A stretch of DNA of 54,130 nt from NCBI RefSeq assembly GCF_900113015.1, contig NZ_FONV01000034.1, positions 1 through 54,130 on the forward strand, in the 5' to 3' direction. The position numbers and the translations under genes were made by a program. The notes beneath the pieces are model-generated. The model saw nothing but the letters and a program-made list of their open reading frames with translations, was not told the origin of the DNA and ran no database searches. Below, in pieces: positions 7,959-15,484 of this stretch. The stretch's first letter is position 1. Every line of letters begins with the position of its first letter. Origin of the DNA: Actinoplanes philippinensis (GTDB lineage: Bacteria > Actinomycetota > Actinomycetes > Mycobacteriales > Micromonosporaceae).

Positions 7959-10274
7959 TCAGGTGTTCTTCTTACCGATGATCCGCCGGAGCATGGCCGC
8001 CTGCAGATGGACCTGCGGACGGCCGGTGGTGCCCTGGTTGCGGTGCCACACACCGTCGCCGTCCAGGTCCCACCCCTCGGTGGTCTCCGCCATCGACAGT
8101 TCCAAAACATGCCGCAGCTCCTCCCGGGCCGACGGCAGGGTCACCTTGACCAGCGCCTCCACCCGGCGGTCCAGGTTGCGGTGCATCAGGTCGGCGGAGC
8201 CCATCCAGTACTCGGCGTCGGGGCCCGGGCCGAACCGGAACACCCGCGAGTGCTCCAGGAACCGGCCGACGATCGAGCGGACCCGGATGTTCTCCGACAG
8301 GCCGGGCACCCCGGGCCGCAGCGCGCACATGCCACGGATGATCAGGTCCACCTTGACCCCGTCCTGCGAGGCCCGGTAGAGCGCGTCGATGGTCTTCTCG
8401 TCGACCAGCGAGTTCACCTTGAACTGCACCAGCGCCTCGCCGCCCGCACGGGCGATCCGGGCCTGCTCGTCGACCCGCTCCAGCAGGCCCTTGCGCACCC
8501 CGTGCGGGGCCACCAGCAGCCGGCGGTACGTGGTCTGCCGGCTGTACCCGGTGAGGACGTTGAACAGATCGGTGACGTCGGCGCCCACCTCCGGGTCGGC
8601 GGTCAGCATGCCGAAGTCCTCGTACAGCCGGGCCGTCTTCGGGTGGTAGTTGCCCGTGCCGATGTGGCAGTACCGGCGGATCTGGTTGCCCTCCTGACGT
8701 ACCACCAGGGAGGTCTTGCAGTGGGTCTTGAGGCCGACCAGGCCGTAGACGACGTGGCAGCCGGCCCGCTCCAGCGTCCGCGCCCAGGCGATGTTGGCCA
8801 CCTCGTCGAACCGCGCCTTCACCTCGACCAGGACCACCACCTGCTTGCCGGCGGCCGCCGCGTCGACCAGCGCGTCCACGATCGGCGAGTCGCCCGACGT
8901 GCGGTAGAGGGTCTGCTTGATCGCCAGCACGCCGGGGTCGGCCGCGGCCTGCTCGATGAACCGCTGCACGCTGGTGGAGAACGAGTGGTACGGGTGGTGG
9001 ACCAGGATGTCCGACTCACGCAGCCGGTTGAAGACGCTACGCGGCACCTCGCCGTCGGCCAGGTGCGGGTGGGTCGCCGGGACGAACGGGCGGTCCTTCA
9101 GATCGTCGCGGTCACACTCGCCGAAGACCTGCCACAGCGCCGACAGGTCGAGCAGGCCGGGCACCCGCAGCACGTCCTGACTGTCCATGTCGAGCTCGCG
9201 GACCAGCAGGTCGAGCACGTGGTCGCTGATCGACGCGGCCACCTCCAGGCGCACCGGCGGGCCGAACCGGCGCTGTGCCAGCTCCCGCTCCAGGGCCTGC
9301 AGCAGGTCCTCGTCGCGGTCCTCGTCGACCTCCAGCTCGGCGTTGCGGGTCACCCGGAACAGGTGCCACTCCAGGATCTGCATGCCCGGGAACAGCTGGC
9401 TCAGGTGGACCGCGATGAGCTCCTCGACCGGCAGGAACCGGATGCCGCGGCCGTCGTTCTGCACGGTCACGAACCGCGGCACATTGTTCGGCACCTTCAC
9501 CCGCGCGAACAGCTCCGGCGAATCGCCGTCGGGATAACGAAGGGCAACGGCCAGATTCAAGGACCGGCTGCTGATGTACGGGAAAGGGTGCGCCGGATCG
9601 ACAGCGAGCGGCGTCAGCACCGGGAAGACCTGTTCCCGGAAAAAGGTCCGCAACCGGCCCTGCTCGGCGGCGTCCAGCTCCTTCCACGACACCAGCTCGA
9701 TGCTCTCCGCCGCCAGTTTCGGCCGCACCTCGTCGGAGAAGCAGGCCGCGTGCCGGGTGACCAGATCGGTGGTCCGCTCGGTGATCATCTCGATCTGGTG
9801 GCGCAGCGGGGACCGGTCGCCCCCGCGCATCGGCAGGCCCGCGCTCAGCCGCCGTTTCAGCCCGGCCACCCGGACCATGTAGAACTCGTCCAGGTTGCTC
9901 GCGAAGATCGCCAGGAACTTGGCCCGCTCCAGCAGCGGGGTCCCCGGATCCTCGGCCAGGGCCAGCACCCGGGCGTTGAAGTCCAGCCAGGACAGCTCCC
10001 GGTTCAGGAAACGGTCCTCGGGCAGTTCGTACCCCGGCTCGTCCTCGTCCTCGTCGCCGTCGTCGTCGGCGCTCAGATCGGCGACCATCTCACTCGTCGC
10101 CAGCTCGGTGACCTCGCGCTCGGTGAGAGTGGGCTCCGGATCCGGGTCGAGAACCGCCTCCGCGGAGTCGGGGGCCTCGATCAGCTGCTGCTCGTCCGCC
10201 GACTCGGGTCGGGGCAGAAAGCGGCCGTTGGGGCCACGCCGGCGGGTCTCGGGAATCCGGGGCGGGGTCGTCAT
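7959..10274 (-). CDS. ppk1: polyphosphate kinase 1
   Basis: Reversible polymerisation of the ATP gamma-phosphate into polyphosphate. The 771-residue protein carries the four PPK1 domains (N, head, C1, C2). The phosphorylated-histidine motif is CHIGTGNYHPKTARLYEDFG, with His at about residue 537. The family's N-terminal core starts near residue 85 (DRFLNRELSWLDFNARVL) after an extra acidic, probably disordered extension of about 80 residues (DDDGDEDEDEPGYE). ppk1 is the third gene of a cofC, cold-shock-like, ppk1, mutT1 operon. The extension raises the length above that of typical PPK1 (about 690-720). Confidence 0.97.
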   Translation of the reverse strand: MTTPPRIPETRRRGPNGRFLPRPESADEQQLIEAPDSAEAVLDPDPEPTLTEREVTELATSEMVADLSADDDGDEDEDEPGYELPEDRFLNRELSWLDFNARVLALAEDPGTPLLERAKFLAIFASNLDEFYMVRVAGLKRRLSAGLPMRGGDRSPLRHQIEMITERTTDLVTRHAACFSDEVRPKLAAESIELVSWKELDAAEQGRLRTFFREQVFPVLTPLAVDPAHPFPYISSRSLNLAVALRYPDGDSPELFARVKVPNNVPRFVTVQNDGRGIRFLPVEELIAVHLSQLFPGMQILEWHLFRVTRNAELEVDEDRDEDLLQALERELAQRRFGPPVRLEVAASISDHVLDLLVRELDMDSQDVLRVPGLLDLSALWQVFGECDRDDLKDRPFVPATHPHLADGEVPRSVFNRLRESDILVHHPYHSFSTSVQRFIEQAAADPGVLAIKQTLYRTSGDSPIVDALVDAAAAGKQVVVLVEVKARFDEVANIAWARTLERAGCHVVYGLVGLKTHCKTSLVVRQEGNQIRRYCHIGTGNYHPKTARLYEDFGMLTADPEVGADVTDLFNVLTGYSRQTTYRRLLVAPHGVRKGLLERVDEQARIARAGGEALVQFKVNSLVDEKTIDALYRASQDGVKVDLIIRGMCALRPGVPGLSENIRVRSIVGRFLEHSRVFRFGPGPDAEYWMGSADLMHRNLDRRVEALVKVTLPSAREELRHVLELSMAETTEGWDLDGDGVWHRNQGTTGRPQVHLQAAMLRRIIGKKNT

Positions 10275-10329
10275 GCTCCCATCATTGCCGCTTCCGGAGA
10301 AACGTGAAACGAACTACCGGATGATCACA

Positions 10330-10527
10330 TCAAGCGACTCCGGGAATTAACACCCGCCGCACCACACCAGTCGCGTCCGACTCCACCGTCACGCGCTGGC
10401 CCAGCCGCAGAAGCCGCAGGCCGGAGCGCTGGAAAGCCGCCGCGTCGAAGGACAGCGGGGTGCCGTCGTCGAGCAGCAGCGTCCCGCTGCGGGTGTCCGT
10501 GTCGAAAGTCGCAATCGTGCCCTGCAT
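10330..10527 (-). CDS. small cold-shock-domain-like protein
   Basis: A 65-residue protein beginning MQGTIATFDTDTRSGTLLLD, with a pattern (G-T-I-x-x-F-D, SGTLLLDDG, then LGQRVTVESD) that resembles a five-stranded OB/cold-shock fold. The aromatic RNA-binding motifs RNP1 and RNP2 of CspA are not conserved, so nucleic-acid binding is uncertain. I chose the internal ATG 10527 because the upstream in-frame ATG (10566) would overlap the end of cofC. It lies between cofC and ppk1 on the same strand. Confidence 0.65.
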   Translation of the reverse strand: MQGTIATFDTDTRSGTLLLDDGTPLSFDAAAFQRSGLRLLRLGQRVTVESDATGVVRRVLIPGVA

Positions 10528-10547
10528 GGGACGGAACGCTACCCGTG

Positions 10548-11180
10548 TCAGGCGGCCGGCGCGCACACCGTGGCGCGGCCCAGCTCGCGCAGCAGCCCGC
10601 AGGTGCGCTCGCCCGCGCCGAGACGCACCACCGCGTCCAGATCGGCGGCGGTGTCGACGTCCTGCCGCAGGCCCGGCCAGTCGCCGCGCAGCAGCGCCGC
10701 CCCCGACCCGGCGTGCGCCGCCGCCGACGGCCCACCGAACCGCGGATCCAGCGCCGGCCCGGCCGGCACGGCCAGCAGCACCGTCCCGATGCCCGCCGCG
10801 TCCGGCACGAAAGCCCGCCCGGCCGCCCGGCGCAACGCCTCGTCCAGTTGCTCCGGACGCAGCGCCGGCAGATCACCGGCCAGCACCGCCCGGTGCGCGG
10901 ACCGGCCGGCCACCTCGTCCGCCCCGAAACGCATCGCCGCGTTCAGCCCGCCGCCCGGATCGGCCGCCACCCGGGCGCCCAGCTCCCGCACCGCCGCCCG
11001 GACCTCCGGATCGTCGGTGACCACCAGCAGCTCGGCCACCGCTGCGGTGGACAGCACGGCGGCCGCGGTGTCACACACCATGGCGAGAGCCAGCTCCGGA
11101 TGACGATCAGCCGGCACGGCGCCACGCAGCCGCGTCTTCGCCGCCCCGAGCCGCTTGACCGGGATCACCGCCGTCCACAT
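10548..11180 (-). CDS. cofC: 2-phospho-L-lactate / phosphoenolpyruvate guanylyltransferase
   Basis: Coenzyme F420 biosynthesis: activates phosphoenolpyruvate or 2-phospholactate with GTP (CofC/FbiD). The 210-residue protein starts MWTAVIPVKRLGAAKTRLRG, the nucleotide-binding signature of the family. It continues with LLVVTDDPEVRAAVRELGA and the conserved HRAVLAGDLPALRPEQL. ATG 11180 matches the family start; the longer upstream frame is not homologous and runs into a palindromic element. It is first in the operon with the cold-shock-like gene, ppk1 and mutT1. Confidence 0.92.
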   Translation of the reverse strand: MWTAVIPVKRLGAAKTRLRGAVPADRHPELALAMVCDTAAAVLSTAAVAELLVVTDDPEVRAAVRELGARVAADPGGGLNAAMRFGADEVAGRSAHRAVLAGDLPALRPEQLDEALRRAAGRAFVPDAAGIGTVLLAVPAGPALDPRFGGPSAAAHAGSGAALLRGDWPGLRQDVDTAADLDAVVRLGAGERTCGLLRELGRATVCAPAA

Positions 11181-11224
11181 CTGCACCCGACCATCCTGCC
11201 TGACTGATCCGTGCAGTCGTGACC

Positions 11225-11326
11225 GGCAAGCCGCCGCCGGTGAGGAGCCGCGTGATTTTTCGACGCCGCGGGGTTTGCGGTGGCGGAAAATCACCCGGCT
11301 CCTCACCGGTTACCAGGCGGCTTGCC
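11225..11326. repeat. 102-bp interrupted palindrome between cofC and plsC
   Basis: Three consecutive inverted-repeat blocks nest around a short centre: GGCAAGCCGCC (11225-11235) with 11316-11326; CCGGTGAGGAGCCG (11237-11250) with 11296-11309; GTGATTTT (11252-11259) with AAAATCAC (11287-11294). About 33 of 35 left-arm positions pair. It sits between the start codons of divergent genes, so it is not an ordinary terminator. A MITE- or REP-like element, or a regulatory cruciform, are possible explanations. Confidence 0.8.
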
Positions 11327-11466
11327 GCGGAGCGCAGCGGAGCCGTCGAGTTCAGTGATTCCGGAGACCCCTACCTGGTCGGGCGGGACGTGAGCGGGCA
11401 TGATTTCGTCGCAGGTGAACTAGGGGAGGCGGCGGCGACGTCGCCGTTCGAGGGACGGGGGACGCC

Positions 11467-12192
11467 GTGGCACAGCTCAGGCTCGGCTTCTGGCAGCGTG
11501 TCGCGGTGATGCTGGTGATCCCGGTCATGACGGCCCTGACGAGCAAGACGTGGCTCCGGCAGGACCGTGTCCCGGCGACCGGCCCGGTCATCCTGGTCCC
11601 CAACCACGTGTCCCACTTCGACCCGCTCGTCGTGGCGCACTACATCTTCCGATCCGGCCGCTGGCCCCGGTTCCTCGGCAAGGCCAGCGTCTGGAAGGTG
11701 CCGGTCATCGGGTTCCTGCTCACCAAGACCCGGCAGATCCCGGTCGAACGGGGCAGTGTGGAGGCGGTGAAGTCGCTGGACACGCTGGTCGAGGCGCTGC
11801 GCGCGGGCGGCGCCGTGGTGATCTACCCGGAGGGCACCACCACCCGGCACCCCGACCTGTGGCCGATGCGCGGCAAGACCGGCGCGGCCCGGCTCGCCCT
11901 GCTCACCGGCGCCCCGGTGGTGCCGATCGCCAACTGGGGCGCACAGTCGATCTTCGACCCGCGCACCAACAAGCTGAAGCTGCGCCGCTCGCACGTCACC
12001 GTCACCACCGGCGAGCCGGTCGACCTCAGCCGCTGGGCCGGCCTCGACCCGACCCGGGCCGTGCTCGACGAGATGACCGAGAAGATCATGCTGGATGTCC
12101 GGGACCTGCTCGGCGAGATCCGCGACGGCGAAGCGCCGGCGCTCTACGACCGGCCCGCACGACGGGCCACAACCTCGGAGGAAGCGCCATGA
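11467..12192 (+). CDS. plsC: 1-acyl-sn-glycerol-3-phosphate acyltransferase
   Basis: Acylates lysophosphatidic acid to phosphatidic acid at the membrane. The 241-residue protein has the H-X4-D catalytic motif in NHVSHFDPL (about residue 46), the substrate motif YPEGTTTR (about 119) and a hydrophobic N-terminal segment. GTG 11467 is preceded by GGGGGA. Its stop overlaps the gpsA start by four bases (ATGA), so the two phospholipid genes are coupled. The plsC-gpsA order is conserved in actinobacteria. Confidence 0.93.
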   Translation: MAQLRLGFWQRVAVMLVIPVMTALTSKTWLRQDRVPATGPVILVPNHVSHFDPLVVAHYIFRSGRWPRFLGKASVWKVPVIGFLLTKTRQIPVERGSVEAVKSLDTLVEALRAGGAVVIYPEGTTTRHPDLWPMRGKTGAARLALLTGAPVVPIANWGAQSIFDPRTNKLKLRRSHVTVTTGEPVDLSRWAGLDPTRAVLDEMTEKIMLDVRDLLGEIRDGEAPALYDRPARRATTSEEAP

Positions 12193-13181
12193 AGGCCGCC
12201 GTCATCGGATCCGGATCCTGGGGCACGGCCTTCGCCAAGGTGCTCGGTGACGCCGGATCGTCGGTGACCATGTGGGCGCGGCGCGAGGCCGTCGCCACCG
12301 AGATCCGGGAGCGGCACGGCAACGAGGGGTCACTGCCCGGCGTCCGGCTCGCGGAGTCCGTCACCGCCACCACCGACCTGGCCGAGGCGGTCGGCGCGGC
12401 CGAGGTGATCGCCATCGCGGTGCCGTCGCAGACCCTGCGGGGCAACCTCGCCGACTGGGCCGGGCTCTTCCCCGCCGACTCCACCGTCGTCTCCCTGATG
12501 AAAGGCATCGAGCTCGGCACCCTCAAGCGGATGAGCGAGGTGATCGTCGAGACGGCCGGTGTCGCCCCCGACCGGGTGGTGGTCGTCTCCGGTCCCAACG
12601 TGGCTCCCGAGATCGCCGCCGGGCAGCCCACCACCACCGTCGTGGCGTGCTCCGACGAGGGCCGCGCCAAACAGGTCCAGCACGCCCTCGCCACGCCGTA
12701 CTTCCGGCCGTACACCAGCGACGACGTGATCGGCTGCGAGCTCGGCGGGGCCTGCAAGAACGTGATCGCGCTGGCGTACGGCATGGCGGTGTCCCTGGGT
12801 CTCGGTGACAACACCCGCGCGTCGCTGATCACCCGCGGGCTCGCCGAGACCGCCCGCCTCGGGGTGGCGCTCGGCGCCGACCCGCTCACCTTCGCCGGAC
12901 TGGCCGGCCTCGGCGACCTGGTCGCCTCCTGCTCGTCGCCGCTCGCCCGCAACCGCAAGTTCGGTGAGCACCTGGGCCGCGGCGAGACCCTGGAACAGGC
13001 GCAGACCGCCACCCGGCAGACCGCCGAGGGCGTCAAGAGCTGCCTGTCCATCCGCGATCTGGCCCGGGCGAACGGCGTCGAGATGCCGATCGTCGAGCAG
13101 GTGGAGCGCGTGTGCCACGAAGGGGTGGACCCGCGCGTCGCGGTCAAGCTGCTGATGACACGGGAGATGAAACCCGAGTGA
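12189..13181 (+). CDS. gpsA: NAD(P)H-dependent glycerol-3-phosphate dehydrogenase
   Basis: Reduces dihydroxyacetone phosphate to sn-glycerol-3-phosphate for phospholipid synthesis. The 330-residue protein begins with a Rossmann motif (KAAVIGSGSWGTAFAKVLGD). It continues with VVVVSGPNVAPEIAAGQPTT and the catalytic-lysine segment GGACKNVIALAYG. ATG 12189 overlaps the plsC stop, and its own stop overlaps the GTG of the following lyase gene (GTGA). The product feeds the PlsX/PlsC pathway, which is also partly encoded in this window. Confidence 0.97.
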   Translation: MKAAVIGSGSWGTAFAKVLGDAGSSVTMWARREAVATEIRERHGNEGSLPGVRLAESVTATTDLAEAVGAAEVIAIAVPSQTLRGNLADWAGLFPADSTVVSLMKGIELGTLKRMSEVIVETAGVAPDRVVVVSGPNVAPEIAAGQPTTTVVACSDEGRAKQVQHALATPYFRPYTSDDVIGCELGGACKNVIALAYGMAVSLGLGDNTRASLITRGLAETARLGVALGADPLTFAGLAGLGDLVASCSSPLARNRKFGEHLGRGETLEQAQTATRQTAEGVKSCLSIRDLARANGVEMPIVEQVERVCHEGVDPRVAVKLLMTREMKPE

Positions 13182-14287
13182 GTTCCCTTTCCTCCTTCTC
13201 CGACGGAACCCGCGCCGTCCACGCCGGTCTCCCGCTTCCGGAGGTGGGCGAGCCGTTCCTGCCCGGGCCGGTGTTCGCCGCGCCCTACCACCTCGACCCG
13301 GTCACCGGGCCGGGGGCGAACGGCTACGCCCGTACCGAGCACCCGACACGGCAGGCGCTGGAGTCGGCGATCGGCGCCCTCGAGGGCGGGCCGACGCTCG
13401 TCTTCTCCAGCGGCCAGGCCGCGATAACCGCGCTGCTCCTCGCCGTTGCGCGGACCGGTGACACCGTGGCGATCCCCTCGGACGGCTATTTCACGGTACG
13501 GGCGTTCGCCGACGGTTTTCTGCGTGACCTCGGTGTCCGTTCCGTGGCCGTGCCGACGGCCGGGCCGTACCCCGACTTCACCGGCGTACGGCTCGTGCTG
13601 CTGGAGACTCCGGCGAACCCGGGCCTGGACGTGTGCGACATCCGGGCCCTGTCCGCCGCCGCCCACGCGGCCGGGGCGCTGGTGGCCGTGGACAACACGA
13701 CGGCCACACCGCTCGGGCAGAACCCGCTCGCGCTCGGCGCCGACCTGGTCGTCGCCTCCGGCACCAAGGCCCTCACCGGCCACTCCGACGTCCTTCTGGG
13801 GTACGTGTCGGCGACCGACCCCGCCCTGCTGGCCACGGTGGAGACCTGGCGCAAGCAGACCGGCGCCGTGCCGGGCGCGTTCGACGCGTGGCTGGCACAC
13901 CGGTCGATCGCCACACTCGACCTGCGGCTGGCCCGCCAGACCGCGAACGCGGCAGCCGTCGCCGAGCTGCTGCTGTCCCGTTCCGACGTGACCGGGGTCC
14001 GCTGGCCGGGGCTGCCGTCCGACCCGTCGTACCCGGTCGCCTCGGCCCAGATGCGGCGCATCCCCGGCGTCGTGTCGTTCGACCTCGGCTCCGCCGAGCG
14101 GGTCGGCCGTTTCCTCGCCGCGGCGGAACTGGTGTTCGCGGCCACCTCGTTCGGCGGCGTGCACACCACGGCCGACCGCCGTGCCCAGTGGGGCGACGAC
14201 ACGCCGCCCGGCTTCGTGCGTTTCTCCTGCGGCATCGAGGACACCGCCGACCTGCTCGCCGACCTCACCACGGCTCTCTCCGCATGA
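13178..14287 (+). CDS. PLP-dependent Cys/Met metabolism enzyme (cystathionine gamma-lyase/synthase type)
   Basis: A 369-residue fold-type I PLP enzyme of the transsulfuration family. The Schiff-base lysine is Lys197 in ASGTKALTGHSDVLLGYVS, and the C-terminal substrate motif is RFSCGIEDTADLLADL. FSSGQAAITALLLA matches the PLP-phosphate loop. GTG 13178 overlaps the gpsA stop. Whether it acts as lyase, synthase or homocysteine/methionine gamma-lyase cannot be told from sequence alone; actinobacterial annotations usually read cystathionine gamma-lyase. Confidence 0.85.
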   Translation: MSSLSSFSDGTRAVHAGLPLPEVGEPFLPGPVFAAPYHLDPVTGPGANGYARTEHPTRQALESAIGALEGGPTLVFSSGQAAITALLLAVARTGDTVAIPSDGYFTVRAFADGFLRDLGVRSVAVPTAGPYPDFTGVRLVLLETPANPGLDVCDIRALSAAAHAAGALVAVDNTTATPLGQNPLALGADLVVASGTKALTGHSDVLLGYVSATDPALLATVETWRKQTGAVPGAFDAWLAHRSIATLDLRLARQTANAAAVAELLLSRSDVTGVRWPGLPSDPSYPVASAQMRRIPGVVSFDLGSAERVGRFLAAAELVFAATSFGGVHTTADRRAQWGDDTPPGFVRFSCGIEDTADLLADLTTALSA

Positions 14288-14403
14288 CCACCCCACTCAC
14301 CCGCGCCCCCGTGGCGGATGCCCCTGTGGCCGGCGCCTCGGTGTCCGGCGGCCCGGTGTCCGGCGGCCTCGTGCCCGGCGTTGTCGTGTCGGTGTTCTCG
14401 TGA
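14284..14403 (+). CDS. possible 39-residue linking ORF
   Basis: ATG 14284 overlaps the stop of the PLP enzyme (ATGA), and its own TGA overlaps the GTG of the next gene (GTGA). The 39 residues are low complexity (Ala/Val/Gly/Ser/Pro; PVAGASVSGGPVSGG). It may carry ribosomes between the two genes or may simply be an open stretch. No homology is recognised. Confidence 0.35.
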   Translation: MTTPLTRAPVADAPVAGASVSGGPVSGGLVPGVVVSVFS

Positions 14404-14759
14404 CCGCGTGGAGCAGCTTCAGCGGCGACGAGGTGGCGGCTCTGACCCAGGGCGCCAGCTTCTTCACCGAGCCGGGCGAGCGGGACTGCCCGGCCTGCGG
14501 ACAACGGCGGCTGCGCGCCTATTTCACCGCGCCCGAGAACGCCAAACGGCCGACCCTGGTCAGCTATGTCTGGTGTGGGTCGTGCGACAAGTTCGTGGGC
14601 ACCCGGGCCCGCCACCCGGACGGTCTGATCTTCTCCGACCCGCTGGCGACCCTGACCACCGCCGAACGCCGTGACCTGGAACGCAGCCTGACCGGCTTCC
14701 TGGCCCACCTCGACGCGCTCTGGGACGCCGGCGCCCTGCCCCAGACGTTCACCGCCTGA
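14400..14759 (+). CDS. small CxxC zinc-ribbon-like protein, function unknown
   Basis: A 119-residue protein with two CxxC pairs (CPACGQRRL at about residue 31 and CGSCDKFVG at about 60), the spacing of a zinc ribbon. A helical C-terminal half follows (TTAERRDLERSLTGFLAHLD). The zinc ribbon suggests protein or nucleic-acid contacts, but I do not recognise the family. The GTG start at 14400 is chosen because it begins the similar-looking globular region and overlaps the previous ORF's stop. It belongs to the plsC-gpsA-lyase transcription unit. Confidence 0.7.
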   Translation: MTAWSSFSGDEVAALTQGASFFTEPGERDCPACGQRRLRAYFTAPENAKRPTLVSYVWCGSCDKFVGTRARHPDGLIFSDPLATLTTAERRDLERSLTGFLAHLDALWDAGALPQTFTA

Positions 14760-14921
14760 ACCGGCCGGCCGGGGCCACCGCATCAGCCCGGCGGCGGCTC
14801 CGGAGGCGTCTTGGGTCGCCGGCTTCGCTCCGGACGTGACGGGACAGGGTAGGGCGGCGAGGGGCTGCGCCGGGCGTACCACTGAAGGGTATGGAAATGA
14901 CCTTGCGGGAAGGCAGCCCCG

Positions 14922-15365
14922 TCAGCCGTGGGTGGCGACGAAGTCGTGCAGCCAGTCGGGGGCGATGCCGCCGCCCGGCGCCGTGCGGCGCAGCGCCTCG
15001 CCCGGCCGGATGCCGAGCAGGGCCAGCGTCATCGTGGCCAGCAGAGTGGAGCGGCCGTTGTCGGTGGCGGACTGGGTGACCACGAAACGCCCGGCGCGGA
15101 CCTCGCGGGCGAGCCGGATCGCGAGGGCGACCACCTGCTTCGCCTCGTGCTGCATCTCCTTCGGGGACGCCGCGGACGCCGGGAACGGCACCACCTCGAT
15201 GCCGGCGGTGTCCGGGCCGGGAGCGGCCGACGACACCAGCACCTGCACGCCGGCTCTGGCGAGCGCGCTCAGCTCCTGCGGTGACCACGGCTCGTCCGCC
15301 GGATGCGCCATCGTCGCCAGCTGACCCGGGCCCGGGCCGGCGATCACGTGGAGTGCAGGAGCCAT
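14922..15365 (-). CDS. dual-specificity-phosphatase-like protein lacking the catalytic Cys
   Basis: A 147-residue protein whose layout follows small dual-specificity phosphatases: an N-terminal strand and a GVQVLVSSAAP segment, a GIEVVPFPASAASPKE stretch where such enzymes have the general-acid loop, a helix, then the P-loop position. The P-loop reads VVTQSATDNGRST, so the HCX5R signature is QSX5R with Ser in place of the nucleophilic Cys. The following helix (LLATMTLALLGIRPGEALRR) fits the family. It is therefore probably a catalytically dead binder of phosphorylated ligands. It is divergent from ddl, and substrate or partner is unknown. The fold assignment is by eye. Confidence 0.5.
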   Translation of the reverse strand: MAPALHVIAGPGPGQLATMAHPADEPWSPQELSALARAGVQVLVSSAAPGPDTAGIEVVPFPASAASPKEMQHEAKQVVALAIRLAREVRAGRFVVTQSATDNGRSTLLATMTLALLGIRPGEALRRTAPGGGIAPDWLHDFVATHG

Positions 15366-15405
15366 GAACGCTTCGTCCTCCCTGTTGTGCGCGTTCCTCG
15401 AAGGG

Positions 15406-15444
15406 TTGTCACGAATCCCGAATTCGGCTTACGCAGAGTAGGGT
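15406..15444 (+). promoter_or_regulatory. candidate promoter of ddl
   Basis: TTGTCA at 15406-15411 is followed after 18 bp by TACGCA (15430-15435), and a second -10-like TAGGGT lies at 15439-15444. The ddl GTG is at 15485 with AGAGAGAA before it. The elements resemble housekeeping actinobacterial promoters, but no start site is known. Confidence 0.35.
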
Positions 15445-15484
15445 CACCCCCGGTACGCCCGCTAGCTGGAAGGCGCAGAGAGAA

